Source: JAOUGY01 sp963785075
GTDB taxonomy: Bacteria; Actinomycetota; Acidimicrobiia; Spongiisociales; ZC4RG35
Assembly: GCA_963785075.1 (NCBI GenBank)
Contig: CAWATW010000007.1
Location: 248,001 to 312,000 of the forward strand
Direction of reading: 5' to 3'
Length of the DNA: 64,000 bases
Below the pieces are notes generated by a model that saw nothing but the letters and a program-made list of their open reading frames with translations, did no database searches and was not told where the DNA came from. Of the stretch, positions 25,732 to 33,828 are shown piece after piece; the first letter of the stretch is position 1; every line of letters begins with the position of its first letter. The translations under genes were made by a program, and so were the position numbers.

Positions 25732-26316
25732 ATGTCGACCCCATCACCACCGGTGACACCGGTCCTCTCTCTTGCGGATGGCAGCATCTTCTCCGTCCGG
25801 CCGGTGACCGCTGATGACAAACAACTGATCATGCTCGGATTCGATCGCCTGTCGGAGCGTTCGCGTTATCTCCGATTCCTCGGACCGATGCCGACGCTGT
25901 CGCGTCGGCAGCTCGCCTACCTGTCCGAACTCGATCATCGGAATCATGTCGCGATCGGGCTGCTCGACGGGGATGAGCCGGTCGCGATCGGACGCTGGGT
26001 GCGTTTCGAAGACCGGCCGGAGGACGCCGACGTGGCGCTGACGGTCATAGACGACTACCAGGGTCGCGGCGTCGGACGCACGGTCGTGCAGGTGCTTGCG
26101 ATGATCGCCCGCCATCGCCAGGTGCGGTGGCTCCACTTCGATGTCCTCGCCGAGAACACAGGCATGCTGAAGCTCTTGGACCGGCTCGGTGCGGTCCGAA
26201 CGCCCTCAGGACCGGTTGTTCACGCAGTGCTCGACGCCGATACGGTCTCCGCCCCGGTGGGGATGATTGGAGACCTCCTAGGCGCCATAGAACACGCTGC
26301 CCTCCAGGCCTCCTGA
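25732..26316 (+). CDS. GNAT family N-acetyltransferase
   Basis: 194-aa acetyltransferase. The N-terminal SVRPVTADDKQLIMLGFDRLSERSRYLRFL resembles the GNAT domains of protein-acetylating (Pat-like) enzymes; the acetyl-CoA loop is VIDDYQGRGVGRTVVQVL (Q/RxxGxG/A). Substrate unknown. GGAG lies ~9 nt before the ATG. Likely repressed through the palindrome at 25685-25702. Confidence 0.87.
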   Translation: MSTPSPPVTPVLSLADGSIFSVRPVTADDKQLIMLGFDRLSERSRYLRFLGPMPTLSRRQLAYLSELDHRNHVAIGLLDGDEPVAIGRWVRFEDRPEDADVALTVIDDYQGRGVGRTVVQVLAMIARHRQVRWLHFDVLAENTGMLKLLDRLGAVRTPSGPVVHAVLDADTVSAPVGMIGDLLGAIEHAALQAS

Positions 26317-26727
26317 TCAGTCTGATTGGTCGAGGTCGAGGGACAACGAATTGATGCAGTATCGGAGGCCGGTCGGCTGAGGCCCGTCGTCGAACACGTG
26401 GCCCAGATGGCCACCGCAGTTGCTGCATCGGATCTCGGTCCGCACCATTCCGTGAGATCGGTCGGTTTCGGTTTCGACTCGGTTGTCGTCGAGCGGCTCC
26501 CAGAAGCTGGGCCAGCCTGAACCCGATTCGTATTTGGTGTCCGATGAGAAGAGTTCCGTGCCACACCCGGCGCACCGATACACTCCGGACGCCTTGCTGT
26601 TCCAGTAGGCACCGGTGAATGCCGGCTCGGTTCCCGCTTCACGCAAGACTCTGTACTGGTCGGGGTTCAGCCGTGCCCGCCACTCGCTGTCGGGGGTCGC
26701 CTTGTCGGGCGTTTCTCGCTGAGTCAT
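26317..26727 (-). CDS. msrB: Peptide-methionine (R)-S-oxide reductase
   Basis: 136-aa MsrB, standard length, reducing methionine-R-sulfoxide in proteins. Both zinc CxxC pairs (CAGC, CSNC), the GSGWPSF core and the catalytic Cys in RYCINSLSL are intact. TAGCCT (26739-26734) lies 6 nt before the ATG (leaderless). Stops directly abut the GNAT gene. Confidence 0.96.
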   Translation of the reverse strand: MTQRETPDKATPDSEWRARLNPDQYRVLREAGTEPAFTGAYWNSKASGVYRCAGCGTELFSSDTKYESGSGWPSFWEPLDDNRVETETDRSHGMVRTEIRCSNCGGHLGHVFDDGPQPTGLRYCINSLSLDLDQSD

Positions 26728-26805
26728 GGGCTGAGGCTACGCCAATCGAACGGCTAGCGGATTGGGCCACGCGCGGACTCGGCAGCGGTCGGTACAATTC
26801 CGAAC

Positions 26806-27231
26806 ATGCAACGGCAGAGAATCGAGCGGCGATTCACCGACGAAGAGGTGGGTGCGATCATCCAGCTCGCCTCCCGTCTCGACGATGCCGTGTTGGGGTC
26901 GCCCGACGCCGGGCTTTCGTTGTCGGACGTCCATCGGATCGCGGCTGAGCTCGGTATTGGGGAGCCTGCGGTCGACGAGGCGGTGGCGAAGCACGGCGTC
27001 GCTCAGAAGCGCACCAAGCGGCGGTCGCGGCTTCGCCGGGCTTGGCGCCTGGTGCTCGAGGCTCATGCCCTCATCTATGCGGTTGCCATCACGGGGTTTG
27101 GTGCGGTCGACCTGGCTGCGGGCGGCGGTCTCGACTTCGTTCAATACCCGGCGTTCGGGTGGGGAGTCCTGCTCGCCTGGCACGCAGGACTCACCTGGCT
27201 CGTGGGGCGAGACACCTCAGGCGTGACCTGA
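26806..27231 (+). CDS. 2TM domain-containing protein
   Basis: 141-aa protein: a soluble N-terminal helix region (FTDEEVGAIIQLASRLDD...) and a C-terminal pair of membrane helices (LEAHALIYAVAITGFGAVDL and FGWGVLLAWHAGLTWLVG) with the H...Y and WG...H pattern of the 2TM family. TACAAT at 26793-26798 is a near-consensus -10 box, 7 nt before the ATG. The last 15 nt overlap the convergent CHAD gene. Confidence 0.8.
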   Translation: MQRQRIERRFTDEEVGAIIQLASRLDDAVLGSPDAGLSLSDVHRIAAELGIGEPAVDEAVAKHGVAQKRTKRRSRLRRAWRLVLEAHALIYAVAITGFGAVDLAAGGGLDFVQYPAFGWGVLLAWHAGLTWLVGRDTSGVT

Positions 27232-28209
27232 CATGGTCCCCCAGTAGGAACCGATTCGAGCCGCGAAGCGCTCAGGTGTCTCTGCGTAGATTCGGTGGCC
27301 CATGACAACCGCCGCCTGTTGAAGGTATTTGCGCCTGTATTCGGCGAGGGCCGTCGCAAGTCCCGACTCTGTGGGGTCGGCGCGAAGGCTACGATCGCCG
27401 GCGAGCAGCTCGACGAGAACGGCGAGGTCGTGTTCTTCTCCCAGCAATTCGCCGAGATCGTGGAGTGACATGGCATACGTCGACATCATCTCCGGCCAAA
27501 GCGGGTCGAGTAGCTCCATCTGATGCCGGAGGTATTTGACTCGCTTCCGCCATTGGTGAAAGCGATGCGCAGTGGGTCCGGCCGACGCCCGGTCCATTTC
27601 GGCGCGGCCCCGCCCGTAGGTCGTGCAAAGCCCTCGTTCGATGGATCCGAATCGGTCGGCGATCGGATTGCGTCCGTAAGGGTCTGGCGTGGAGATCCCG
27701 CGCACTTCGGTGGGCCACGCCGCGTAGCGGTTGCGCGCTGCACTGAGAGTGGCAATCACGTGGGGGAAGAGAGCCTCGTCGGCCAACGTTCGTGCGCGCC
27801 GAGCCCGATGGCGCATCCACAGGGCCTCTTCCAGCCCGGCGAGAGCGGCAGTGGAAAGCTGACCTTCGAAATCCTTTCGAAGACCGGTCACCGCCATCGC
27901 CATGACATGGCCGTCGCGCATGGGCGCCAGCATTCGGGCTGTGTCACGGAGGATCGCGTTCTCGGTCCGGTAAGCCTTGTCTCCGATCTCCGAGCGGATC
28001 AGGCGGAGGACTGCCCGCAGGCGTTTCATCGACTTCCGGGCTTCGTGGACCGCGGCGTCGACGTCCGCTCCCGATGTCAGCAACGCGATCGAATGGTCGA
28101 ACTGGTCGATCGTCACACGCTGGAGTCCCGCAGAGAGGGGTTCGGACTCCCACAGGACAAAGCCGTCGACCCGGGCGGGCAGGTAGCGAGGCGAGGTGTC
28201 GTTCAGCAC
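27217..28209 (-). CDS. CHAD domain protein
   Basis: 330-aa helical protein with two CHAD repeats: conserved basic/His positions in VHEARKSMKRLRAVLRLIR (first repeat) and FHQWRKRVKYLRHQMELL (second). CHAD domains bind polyphosphate and may localise to polyP granules. GTG at 28209 is favoured over the ORF start at 28299 because TACGCT (28222-28217) ends 7 nt upstream. Divergent from a NUDIX gene 25 bp away. Confidence 0.87.
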   Translation of the reverse strand: MLNDTSPRYLPARVDGFVLWESEPLSAGLQRVTIDQFDHSIALLTSGADVDAAVHEARKSMKRLRAVLRLIRSEIGDKAYRTENAILRDTARMLAPMRDGHVMAMAVTGLRKDFEGQLSTAALAGLEEALWMRHRARRARTLADEALFPHVIATLSAARNRYAAWPTEVRGISTPDPYGRNPIADRFGSIERGLCTTYGRGRAEMDRASAGPTAHRFHQWRKRVKYLRHQMELLDPLWPEMMSTYAMSLHDLGELLGEEHDLAVLVELLAGDRSLRADPTESGLATALAEYRRKYLQQAAVVMGHRIYAETPERFAARIGSYWGTMSGHA

Positions 28210-28216
28210 AAACTGG

Positions 28217-28226
28217 AGCGTATCGT
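28217..28226. promoter_or_regulatory. Interlocking divergent -10 boxes (CHAD / NUDIX)
   Basis: TATCGT on + (28221-28226, ATG at 28234) and TACGCT on - (28222-28217, GTG at 28209) overlap by two bases. Both genes would be leaderless with 7-nt gaps, and polymerases could not occupy both promoters at once. Confidence 0.6.
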
Positions 28227-28233
28227 GGTTCCG

Positions 28234-28683
28234 ATGTCCATCAGTGCCGGACTGTTGCCATTTCGCCGGAATTCGTTGGTCGAGGTCCTCGTCGCCCATC
28301 TCGGCGGCCCGTTCTTCGCCCGACGGGACACCGGGTCATGGTCGGTGATCAAGGGCCTCGTCGAAGACGGCGAGGAGCTCGAGGCAACGGCCCGCAGGGA
28401 GTTCGCCGAGGAAACGGGCTGGACGGTGCCGGAAGACGCCCGATTGGTGGACCTCGGATCCGTGACATTGAGAAGCCGGAAGGTGGTCTACGCCTGGGCA
28501 TTCGAGGGCGACTTCGATCCGGTCACCCTGAACCCCGGCCATTTCGAGATGGAGTGGCGAGGCCGGCTCCAGTCCTTCCCGGAGATCGATCGGGTCACGT
28601 GGGCCGAACCGGATGAGGCGCGCCGGCTGCTGAATCCTGCCCAGGTCCCGTTCGTGGATCGGCTCCTCGTGGCACTCGGATGA
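28234..28683 (+). CDS. NUDIX hydrolase
   Basis: 149-aa NUDIX protein; the box GLVEDGEELEATARREFAEETG fits GX5EX7REUXEEXGU. The N-terminal LLPFRRNSLVEVLVAHLGGPFFARRDTGSWSVIKG and the C-terminal EIDRVTWAEPDEARRLLNPAQ resemble NUDIX proteins linked to nucleotide or polyphosphate turnover. The neighbouring CHAD gene makes a phosphate-polymer link plausible. Confidence 0.9.
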   Translation: MSISAGLLPFRRNSLVEVLVAHLGGPFFARRDTGSWSVIKGLVEDGEELEATARREFAEETGWTVPEDARLVDLGSVTLRSRKVVYAWAFEGDFDPVTLNPGHFEMEWRGRLQSFPEIDRVTWAEPDEARRLLNPAQVPFVDRLLVALG

Positions 28684-28695
28684 TGCTCGCCGCCG

Positions 28696-30201
28696 TCACT
28701 GATACGAGATGAACACCGGTTGGGGCTCCACGGCGATGGTCTGTTCCGGCGTGGCCGTCGGTGTGTCCTCGTCGTAGAAGTTCTTCCACCCCCAATGCCA
28801 CCCGACGTCCTCGGCTCCCGCGGTCATGGCGTCGAAGGTCCCGTACTTGCTGCCGAGAGGGCCCTGTCCGTCCATTTGGACGACCACTGCCAGCTCCGAT
28901 GGGGTGCGAAGGTCTTGTCTCTCGCTGATCATCGACAGGCGGAATTGGTGGATCACCAAGAGCTTCTGAGGGAGTGCATTGTCACGCACCAGCGCCGCCA
29001 GCCACTCGGAGACGGTGTTGACCTCGGCTGCGGACACGCTTCCCACCTGGCGAAGATGGAACTGATCGGGCCCGAGGCGCCATTCCGGGTCCAGCGCCAG
29101 ACCCACATGCGGGAGCAGCAGGAGTTCCTCGTATCGCTTGGCCTGGGTCAAGAAGTCTGCGCGTCCGGGCTGGAGATCCAGCACGACGTACACACCCGCC
29201 GCCCCCGCGGCGTCGATCCATGGGCGAATGTCGTCGACCGTGAGCTCGGCCGAATAGTCGCCGTCCGTCCCGGCACCCGCCGACGCAACGGTGGCGATGA
29301 GGTCGAACGCCGGGACGGTGAGCGTGCCGTCCAGTGCGGCGTACTCGGCGGCGAGCGCCGTGACGATGTCGACCGATGCGTCGGGTTGCTGTTCACCGAG
29401 CACTCCGAGGGCCGGAGAATACGGCGATCCGTACAACGCCACCAACCTTCGCCCGGGAAACAAGATCTGTCCTCCGCCTGGAAGTTCGACGCCTCGCCGT
29501 ACGACCTCGAGCTGCCATCCTGCGGCGTCGCCGAACCCGCCTATGAGCGCGACCGATGGGGCGTTCTGGATCGACTCACGCACCTCTGCGCCGACGCGGC
29601 GGACGTCTCGTGGAGTCTCGAAAACGCTCGCACCGAGGAGGGTGGCATATGCCGCGGCCACCGGCACCAGAGCTCGGTTTCCGCGGTCGACCAGTATGAC
29701 GGCCGTCCCGGATGCCGCGGGAGCCTCTGCAGCAGCATCGACCGTGCGGGTCACCATCTCGGTCTCCGGGAATCGCTCTAGCTGGGTGTCGATCATCACC
29801 ACCCGCAACGGTCGGAGACGTTCGATCTCCTGCCGGACCGGGTCGAGGTCATCCCCGGCCACCAACAACGGCGAACGGTTGTCGGCCGCCAACGCCGAAC
29901 CGGTGGTGATCGCCTCTGGAGCGGACGACGTGACCACCACCTCGTCCGCGCAGACGGGAAACGCTCCGGTGGAGAGGGCAATGGACAGCTCGGAGGGGTC
30001 TGAGACGCGCATCCGAAGATCGGCCGTGGGTGTGATCGGGCATTCCCGAGTGGTCGTGGTCGTGGTTGGCCTGGTGGTCGTCGTGGTGGTCGGGCTCGAG
30101 TCCGGAACGGATCGGTCGGCGACCGTCTCCGGAGCGGAGCCGGCAGCGGTGCAGGCCCCGAGGACGATCGCCGTTGCGGCCAGTATGGCGACGGTGCGCA
30201 T
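28696..30201 (-). CDS. Lipoprotein with cell-wall-binding-repeat-2-like N-domain
   Basis: 501-aa lipoprotein (signal AIVLGAC), Thr-rich linker (TTTTTTRP), then a region like cell wall binding repeat 2 (ALAADNRSPLLVAGDDL, ...SVALIGGFGDA) and a C-terminal barrel-like domain (VYVVLDLQPGRADF, LALDPEWRLGPDQ, HQF, WHWGWKNFYDEDTP) with acidic/aromatic clusters reminiscent of glycoside hydrolases. Enzyme activity is not proven. AGAGAG precedes the start. The 161 bp upstream hold no gene. Confidence 0.72.
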   Translation of the reverse strand: MRTVAILAATAIVLGACTAAGSAPETVADRSVPDSSPTTTTTTRPTTTTTTRECPITPTADLRMRVSDPSELSIALSTGAFPVCADEVVVTSSAPEAITTGSALAADNRSPLLVAGDDLDPVRQEIERLRPLRVVMIDTQLERFPETEMVTRTVDAAAEAPAASGTAVILVDRGNRALVPVAAAYATLLGASVFETPRDVRRVGAEVRESIQNAPSVALIGGFGDAAGWQLEVVRRGVELPGGGQILFPGRRLVALYGSPYSPALGVLGEQQPDASVDIVTALAAEYAALDGTLTVPAFDLIATVASAGAGTDGDYSAELTVDDIRPWIDAAGAAGVYVVLDLQPGRADFLTQAKRYEELLLLPHVGLALDPEWRLGPDQFHLRQVGSVSAAEVNTVSEWLAALVRDNALPQKLLVIHQFRLSMISERQDLRTPSELAVVVQMDGQGPLGSKYGTFDAMTAGAEDVGWHWGWKNFYDEDTPTATPEQTIAVEPQPVFISYQ

Positions 30202-30362
30202 CACGTCTCTCTGGGCCCGTCCGACGTTGTGAACAGGCCGGTGGGTCGTCGGCGCACGGCGTGTGCCCGGTTCGGCGACTCGCCGACACGGGGGTTCACG
30301 ACGCGACGAGTCCGGGCCTGTTGGAACATCGAAACGAGTCTACGGCGGTGGCGCTCTGTCGT

Positions 30363-30644
30363 TCACACGATGCGGAGTTGCACCCAGGCGCGGTGGTGAC
30401 ACGACGGGCACCGGAGCCGTCGCGAGTACGAGCGGCCGGGGATCCACAAGCTGAAGGACAGCACCCGGATGAGGGCGTCCGTGGTGCTGACGTGCGACGT
30501 TGCGCCGCACCGCGAGCACGTGATGGCCACGCTGCCCGGCACGCGATCCTTCTGAGAGAAGAGGGCTTCCTTCCCGTCGGCCGCCAGATCCTCGTCGATC
30601 CGAGTGGTGAACAAGGCCCGTTTCCCGGTCGGGTCTGAACTCAC
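30363..30644 (-). CDS. Zinc-ribbon protein coupled to parA
   Basis: 93-aa protein with two CxxC knuckles, CSRCG (about residues 43-47) and CPSCH (about 80-84), separated by an aromatic segment (FSLWIPGRSY): a zinc ribbon. GTG start overlaps the ParA stop by 4 nt, so the two are co-translated. No parB is present, so this small protein may be ParA's functional partner. Confidence 0.75.
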   Translation of the reverse strand: MSSDPTGKRALFTTRIDEDLAADGKEALFSQKDRVPGSVAITCSRCGATSHVSTTDALIRVLSFSLWIPGRSYSRRLRCPSCHHRAWVQLRIV

Positions 30645-31393
30645 GTTCTGTCCTCCAATCGCTGTGCGAGGTCCCGGTAGGCCCCCGCCGCCTTCGACGA
30701 ACGGGCATGATCGAGGATCGTGATACCCCGTCCGGGAGCCTCGGCGACCTTCACGGACTTCGGTACGAAAGGTTCGAGGATCTCGATGCGATGGGACTCG
30801 CGGATGTCGTCGATCACCTCGCGGCCGAGACGAGTCCGGCTGTCGAAGAACGTGATGATGGCTCCGACCACGTCCAGATCCGGATTGGTGAACGATTTGA
30901 CGTCGGCGACGGTATCGAGCAGTTGTGTCAGGCCGCGCCGGGTCAGGAGTTCCGCCTGCAACGGTACGAGCACTTCGCGAGCGGCCGTGAGCCCGTTGAT
31001 GGTGAGAATGCCGAGTGACGGCGGGCAATCGATGAAGACGTAGTCGTACTGTTCGCCGATCGGTCGGAGGGCCCGCTCGAGAACGTACTCTCGTCCTGTC
31101 TTCGTCAACAGGTGGACCTCGGCCCCGGCGAGGTCGATCGACGAAGGTGCGAGATCGAGACCAGCAGAGTCGTACAGGATGTCCTTGATCGATGCTCGGC
31201 CCATCATCACGTCGTGCATGGAGGGCTGGGGGTCGTCCTCGACCCCCGCCGCATACGAGAGTGAAGCTTGCGGATCGAGATCGACCATGAGAACCGAACG
31301 GCCCCGTTCTGAGAGAGCTGCGGCGAGGGCGTGCACGGTCGTCGTCTTGGCGACGCCACCCTTCTGGTTGGCCACGGCGATCACTCGGCTCAT
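30641..31393 (-). CDS. ParA family ATPase
   Basis: 250-aa MinD/ParA-type ATPase with the deviant Walker A KGGVAKTT (residues 11-18), Walker A' VDLDPQASLSYA, and the switch region FIDCPPSLGILTINGL. Most like Soj-type ParA proteins; with no parB or parS in view it may position another cargo. CACAAT, a near -10 box, lies 6 nt before the ATG. Partner zinc-ribbon gene downstream. Confidence 0.9.
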   Translation of the reverse strand: MSRVIAVANQKGGVAKTTTVHALAAALSERGRSVLMVDLDPQASLSYAAGVEDDPQPSMHDVMMGRASIKDILYDSAGLDLAPSSIDLAGAEVHLLTKTGREYVLERALRPIGEQYDYVFIDCPPSLGILTINGLTAAREVLVPLQAELLTRRGLTQLLDTVADVKSFTNPDLDVVGAIITFFDSRTRLGREVIDDIRESHRIEILEPFVPKSVKVAEAPGRGITILDHARSSKAAGAYRDLAQRLEDRT

Positions 31394-31485
31394 GCCCGGA
31401 TTGTGACAGGTGCAGTGGCGAGGTGAATCGGAATCACTTCGATTCCAACGGCGTTGACCGTAGCAAGCGGCGTTGGAGAGCGACA

Positions 31486-32220
31486 GTGGAACGTGGTCGA
31501 GTACGGGTCGAGTCAGGGTTCAAGCGAGTGCGGGTCATGTTGGGCGGAACCTGGGTGGCCGACACGCACCAGCCGTTGCTCGTCTGGGAAAAGCCCTACT
31601 ACCCGACGTACTACATCCCGGTCGTCGATGTGGCCGAGGGGTCGCTCGCCCGGATCGACGAGGTGCGGCGTTCGCCGAGTCGCGGCGACGCCGTGGTCTT
31701 CGACGTACGGGCCGGCAACCAAGTGGCGCCGGCCGCCGCCTACCAACACGCCGAGTCTCCGATCGAAGAGATACGCGAGGCCGTCGCATTCGATTGGCGG
31801 GCCATGGATCATTGGTTCGAGGAGGACGAAGAGGTGTTCGTGCATCCCCGGGACCCGTACAAGAGAGTCGACGTCCTACGTTCGAGTCGGCACGTTCGCG
31901 TCGAAGTCGACGGACAGACGGTCGCCGAGTCCACGTCGCCCACCATGTTGTTCGAAACCGGCCTGCCGCCGCGCACCTACATCCCGATGACGGACGTTCG
32001 TATGGACTTGCTGACGCCGTCGGACACGGTCACCGAGTGTCCGTACAAGGGCACCGCTCGGTATTGGTCGGTGGGCGAGCATGCCGACATCGTCTGGAGC
32101 TACCCGTTCCCGACCCAAGAGTCCCTGAAGGTCGCCGGTTTGTTGTGCTTCTACGACGAGAAGGTCGACCTCGACGTCGACGGCGTGCGACAGCAGCGTC
32201 CGACGACCGTTTTCGGCTGA
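31486..32220 (+). CDS. DUF427 domain protein
   Basis: 244-aa protein with two DUF427-like units: first around VMLGGTWVADTHQPLLVWEKPYYPTYYIP, second around VEVDGQTVAESTSPTMLFETGLPPRTYIP, followed by ECPYKGTARYWSV and LLCFYDEKVDLDVDG. Function of the family is not established. The GTG at 31486 is chosen because GGAGAG lies just upstream; GTG 31423 is an in-frame alternative 21 codons earlier. Confidence 0.85.
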   Translation: MERGRVRVESGFKRVRVMLGGTWVADTHQPLLVWEKPYYPTYYIPVVDVAEGSLARIDEVRRSPSRGDAVVFDVRAGNQVAPAAAYQHAESPIEEIREAVAFDWRAMDHWFEEDEEVFVHPRDPYKRVDVLRSSRHVRVEVDGQTVAESTSPTMLFETGLPPRTYIPMTDVRMDLLTPSDTVTECPYKGTARYWSVGEHADIVWSYPFPTQESLKVAGLLCFYDEKVDLDVDGVRQQRPTTVFG

Positions 32221-32304
32221 GTCCGATATTCCCCCGCATCGTTGTTCTTGGTTCCGATATCGTGCGCCGGGTAGTCGTGTACATGTCGTTGTCTCGGAGA
32301 GGAG

Positions 32305-32451
32305 GTGACCGTTGACCATCATCAGATCCGCTGGAGTCGGCATCGTCGACGGCGCCTTCTCGGCGCTCCCGACGATCGCCTGATCGTCTCTTCAGAGTCA
32401 TTCGTTCTCACTCTTCAGGAGCGTTTTTCATGCATGCCGTTCATGAGTCCG
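32305..32451 (+). other. Possible small ORFs with strong ribosome binding site
   Basis: A full anti-Shine-Dalgarno match AGGAGGTGA (32300-32308) precedes two alternatives: a TTG-initiated 23-aa ORF (32312-32383, MTIIRSAGVGIVDGAF...) and a GTG-initiated ORF from 32305 that overlaps it in another frame and runs past 32430. Only one can be the main product. A leader peptide controlling the next small ORF is also possible. Confidence 0.35.
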
Positions 32452-32579
32452 TGGTGAAAGCAATGGTCGAATATCACCGGCCGCCCCGTCGCCCAGAGCG
32501 TCACCAGGCGGTCCGACCCGGTCGCCGTAGAGACCGGGCACAGAAGCCCAAGTCGCAACCCGACAAGAAGGTTGCCTGA
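32430..32579 (+). CDS. Small basic protein (49 aa)
   Basis: 49-codon ORF: MHAVHESVVKAMVEYHR then a strongly basic tail (RPGRRRDRAQKPKSQPDKK). AGGAG (32417-32421) lies 8 nt upstream and a perfect 13-bp terminator starts 6 nt after the stop, so the unit is well delimited. No family recognised; the basic tail suggests nucleic-acid or ribosome association. Confidence 0.5.
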   Translation: MHAVHESVVKAMVEYHRPPRRPERHQAVRPGRRRDRAQKPKSQPDKKVA

Positions 32580-32584
32580 CACCT

Positions 32585-32615
32585 AGAAGACCCGGATCCA
32601 ACATCCGGGTCTTCT
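32585..32615. terminator. Strong hairpin terminator
   Basis: Perfect 13-bp stem AGAAGACCCGGAT / ATCCGGGTCTTCT with a 5-nt loop (CCAAC). The 3' arm runs directly into the TTGCGTC heptamer array. Confidence 0.75.
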
Positions 32616-32677
32616 TGCGTCTTGCGTCTTGCGTCTTGCGTCCTGCGTCCTGCGTATTGCGTCCCGCGTCCTGCGCG
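32615..32677. repeat. Nine-unit TTGCGTC heptamer array
   Basis: Nine in-phase units: TTGCGTC x4, CTGCGTC, CTGCGTA, TTGCGTC, CCGCGTC, CTGCGCG. The core TGCGTC is the reverse complement of the GACGCA core of the 21010 array. Confidence 0.9.
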
Positions 32678-32705
32678 CAACGCGTGTCTCATCGGGTTGT
32701 CGCGA

Positions 32706-33088
32706 ACAGCGCACAGCCGACCCGATACGTCGGTCGTGTGTGCCGTTGGCGGTCTGCCGTCGGCCGGGGGAACGAGTCCAGGTCCTACCCGACTCGCCAC
32801 GTTCAGCGTGTCCGGGATCGAGCGGCCGACAGCCGACAGCCGACCCGATGCGTCGGTCGTGTGTGCCGTTGGCGGTCTGCCGTCGGCCGGGGGAACGAGT
32901 CCACGTCCCACCCGACTCGCCACGTTCAGCGTGTCCGGTATTCGAGTGGCCGACAGCCGACAGCCGACCCGACGCGTCGTTCTGGTGTGCCGTTGGCGGT
33001 CTGCCGTCGGCCGGGGGACGAGTCCACGTCCCACCCGATTCTCGACGTGCAGCCAGCCGACTCGTCGCTCTGGTGTGCCGTTGGCCGT
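32706..33088. repeat. ~124-bp minisatellite, three full copies and a truncated one
   Basis: The marker TGCCGTTGGC recurs at 32741, 32864 and 32988, and TGCCGTTGGC again at 33076: periods 123, 124 and 88. Each full copy carries GGTCTGCCGTCGGCCGGGGG, CGAGTCCA and GTGTCCGG segments and a run of GCCGACA heptamers. All ORFs here are repeat artefacts. With the heptamer array it fills the 577-bp gap 32580-33156 before azlC. Confidence 0.88.
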
Positions 33089-33156
33089 ATGTATCCTCCC
33101 CCGACCACCCGGCATCCGATCGGGTACGGCTTCTGAGTACGACGAGCGGAGCGAGC

Positions 33157-33828
33157 ATGCATTGGCCCTCCTACTTCCTGGGCGCCAGGCACTTCACGCC
33201 CCTGCTCCTCGGGACCTTCCCGTTCGGTGTCATCCTGGGCGTGACGGTCGCCGAGTCGGACATCCCCAATTGGGCTGGATTCCTGTCGGGTCCGCTCATA
33301 TTTGGTGGATCCGCTCAGCTCGTCTCCATCACGCTGCTGGCGGAAGGGGCGCCGGCCGCGTCCGCGCTGGCGGCGGCGCTCATCGTCAACGCCAGGCATC
33401 TCATGTATTCGGGAGCGCTCGTACCGAAGTTTCGACGGCAGCCCGGGTGGTTCCGGTGGGTGGGGCCGTATCTCCTCATCGACCAGGTCTTCGCCTTGAC
33501 GTCGGTTCGCGAGGACGAGCCGGAGCGGTGGCGGTCGTACTACCTCGGCATCGGGACATATGCCCTCGTCACCTGGATGTTGGCCATGGGCTCCGGCATG
33601 CTGCTCGGTTCGTTTCTTCCGGACGGTCTGGGACTGGAGTTCGGCATCCCGCTGCTCTTCATCGGTCTCGTGGTTCCGACCCTCGTCAGGCGGCCGCCGC
33701 TGCTGGCTGCCTTCGTCGCAGTGGTCACGACCTCGTTGTTCGCCTCCGTTCCCAATCGAGGTGGAATCCTGATCGGAGGAGCGGCGGGCATGGTCGCCGG
33801 CGCGATGGCGGAACGGACGACACCGTGA
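33157..33828 (+). CDS. azlC: AzlC family branched-chain amino acid exporter, large subunit
   Basis: 223-aa membrane protein with the AzlC pattern (LLGTFPFGVILGVTVAES, GGSAQLVSITLL, LIVNARHLMYSGAL). Exports branched-chain amino acids with AzlD. Long in-frame N-terminal extensions come from the upstream minisatellite and are rejected; the ATG at 33157 has GGAG shortly upstream. Overlaps azlD by 4 nt. Confidence 0.92.
   Translation: MHWPSYFLGARHFTPLLLGTFPFGVILGVTVAESDIPNWAGFLSGPLIFGGSAQLVSITLLAEGAPAASALAAALIVNARHLMYSGALVPKFRRQPGWFRWVGPYLLIDQVFALTSVREDEPERWRSYYLGIGTYALVTWMLAMGSGMLLGSFLPDGLGLEFGIPLLFIGLVVPTLVRRPPLLAAFVAVVTTSLFASVPNRGGILIGGAAGMVAGAMAERTTP

Noticed and set aside
30231..30322. Inverted repeat AACAGGCC/GGCCTGTT
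   Set aside because: Only 8 bp with a 75-nt loop; likely chance in GC-rich DNA.
32501..33158. Long ORFs on both strands and N-terminal extension of AzlC
   Set aside because: They lie in the heptamer and 124-bp minisatellite; azlC begins at 33157 with the family-typical N-terminus.
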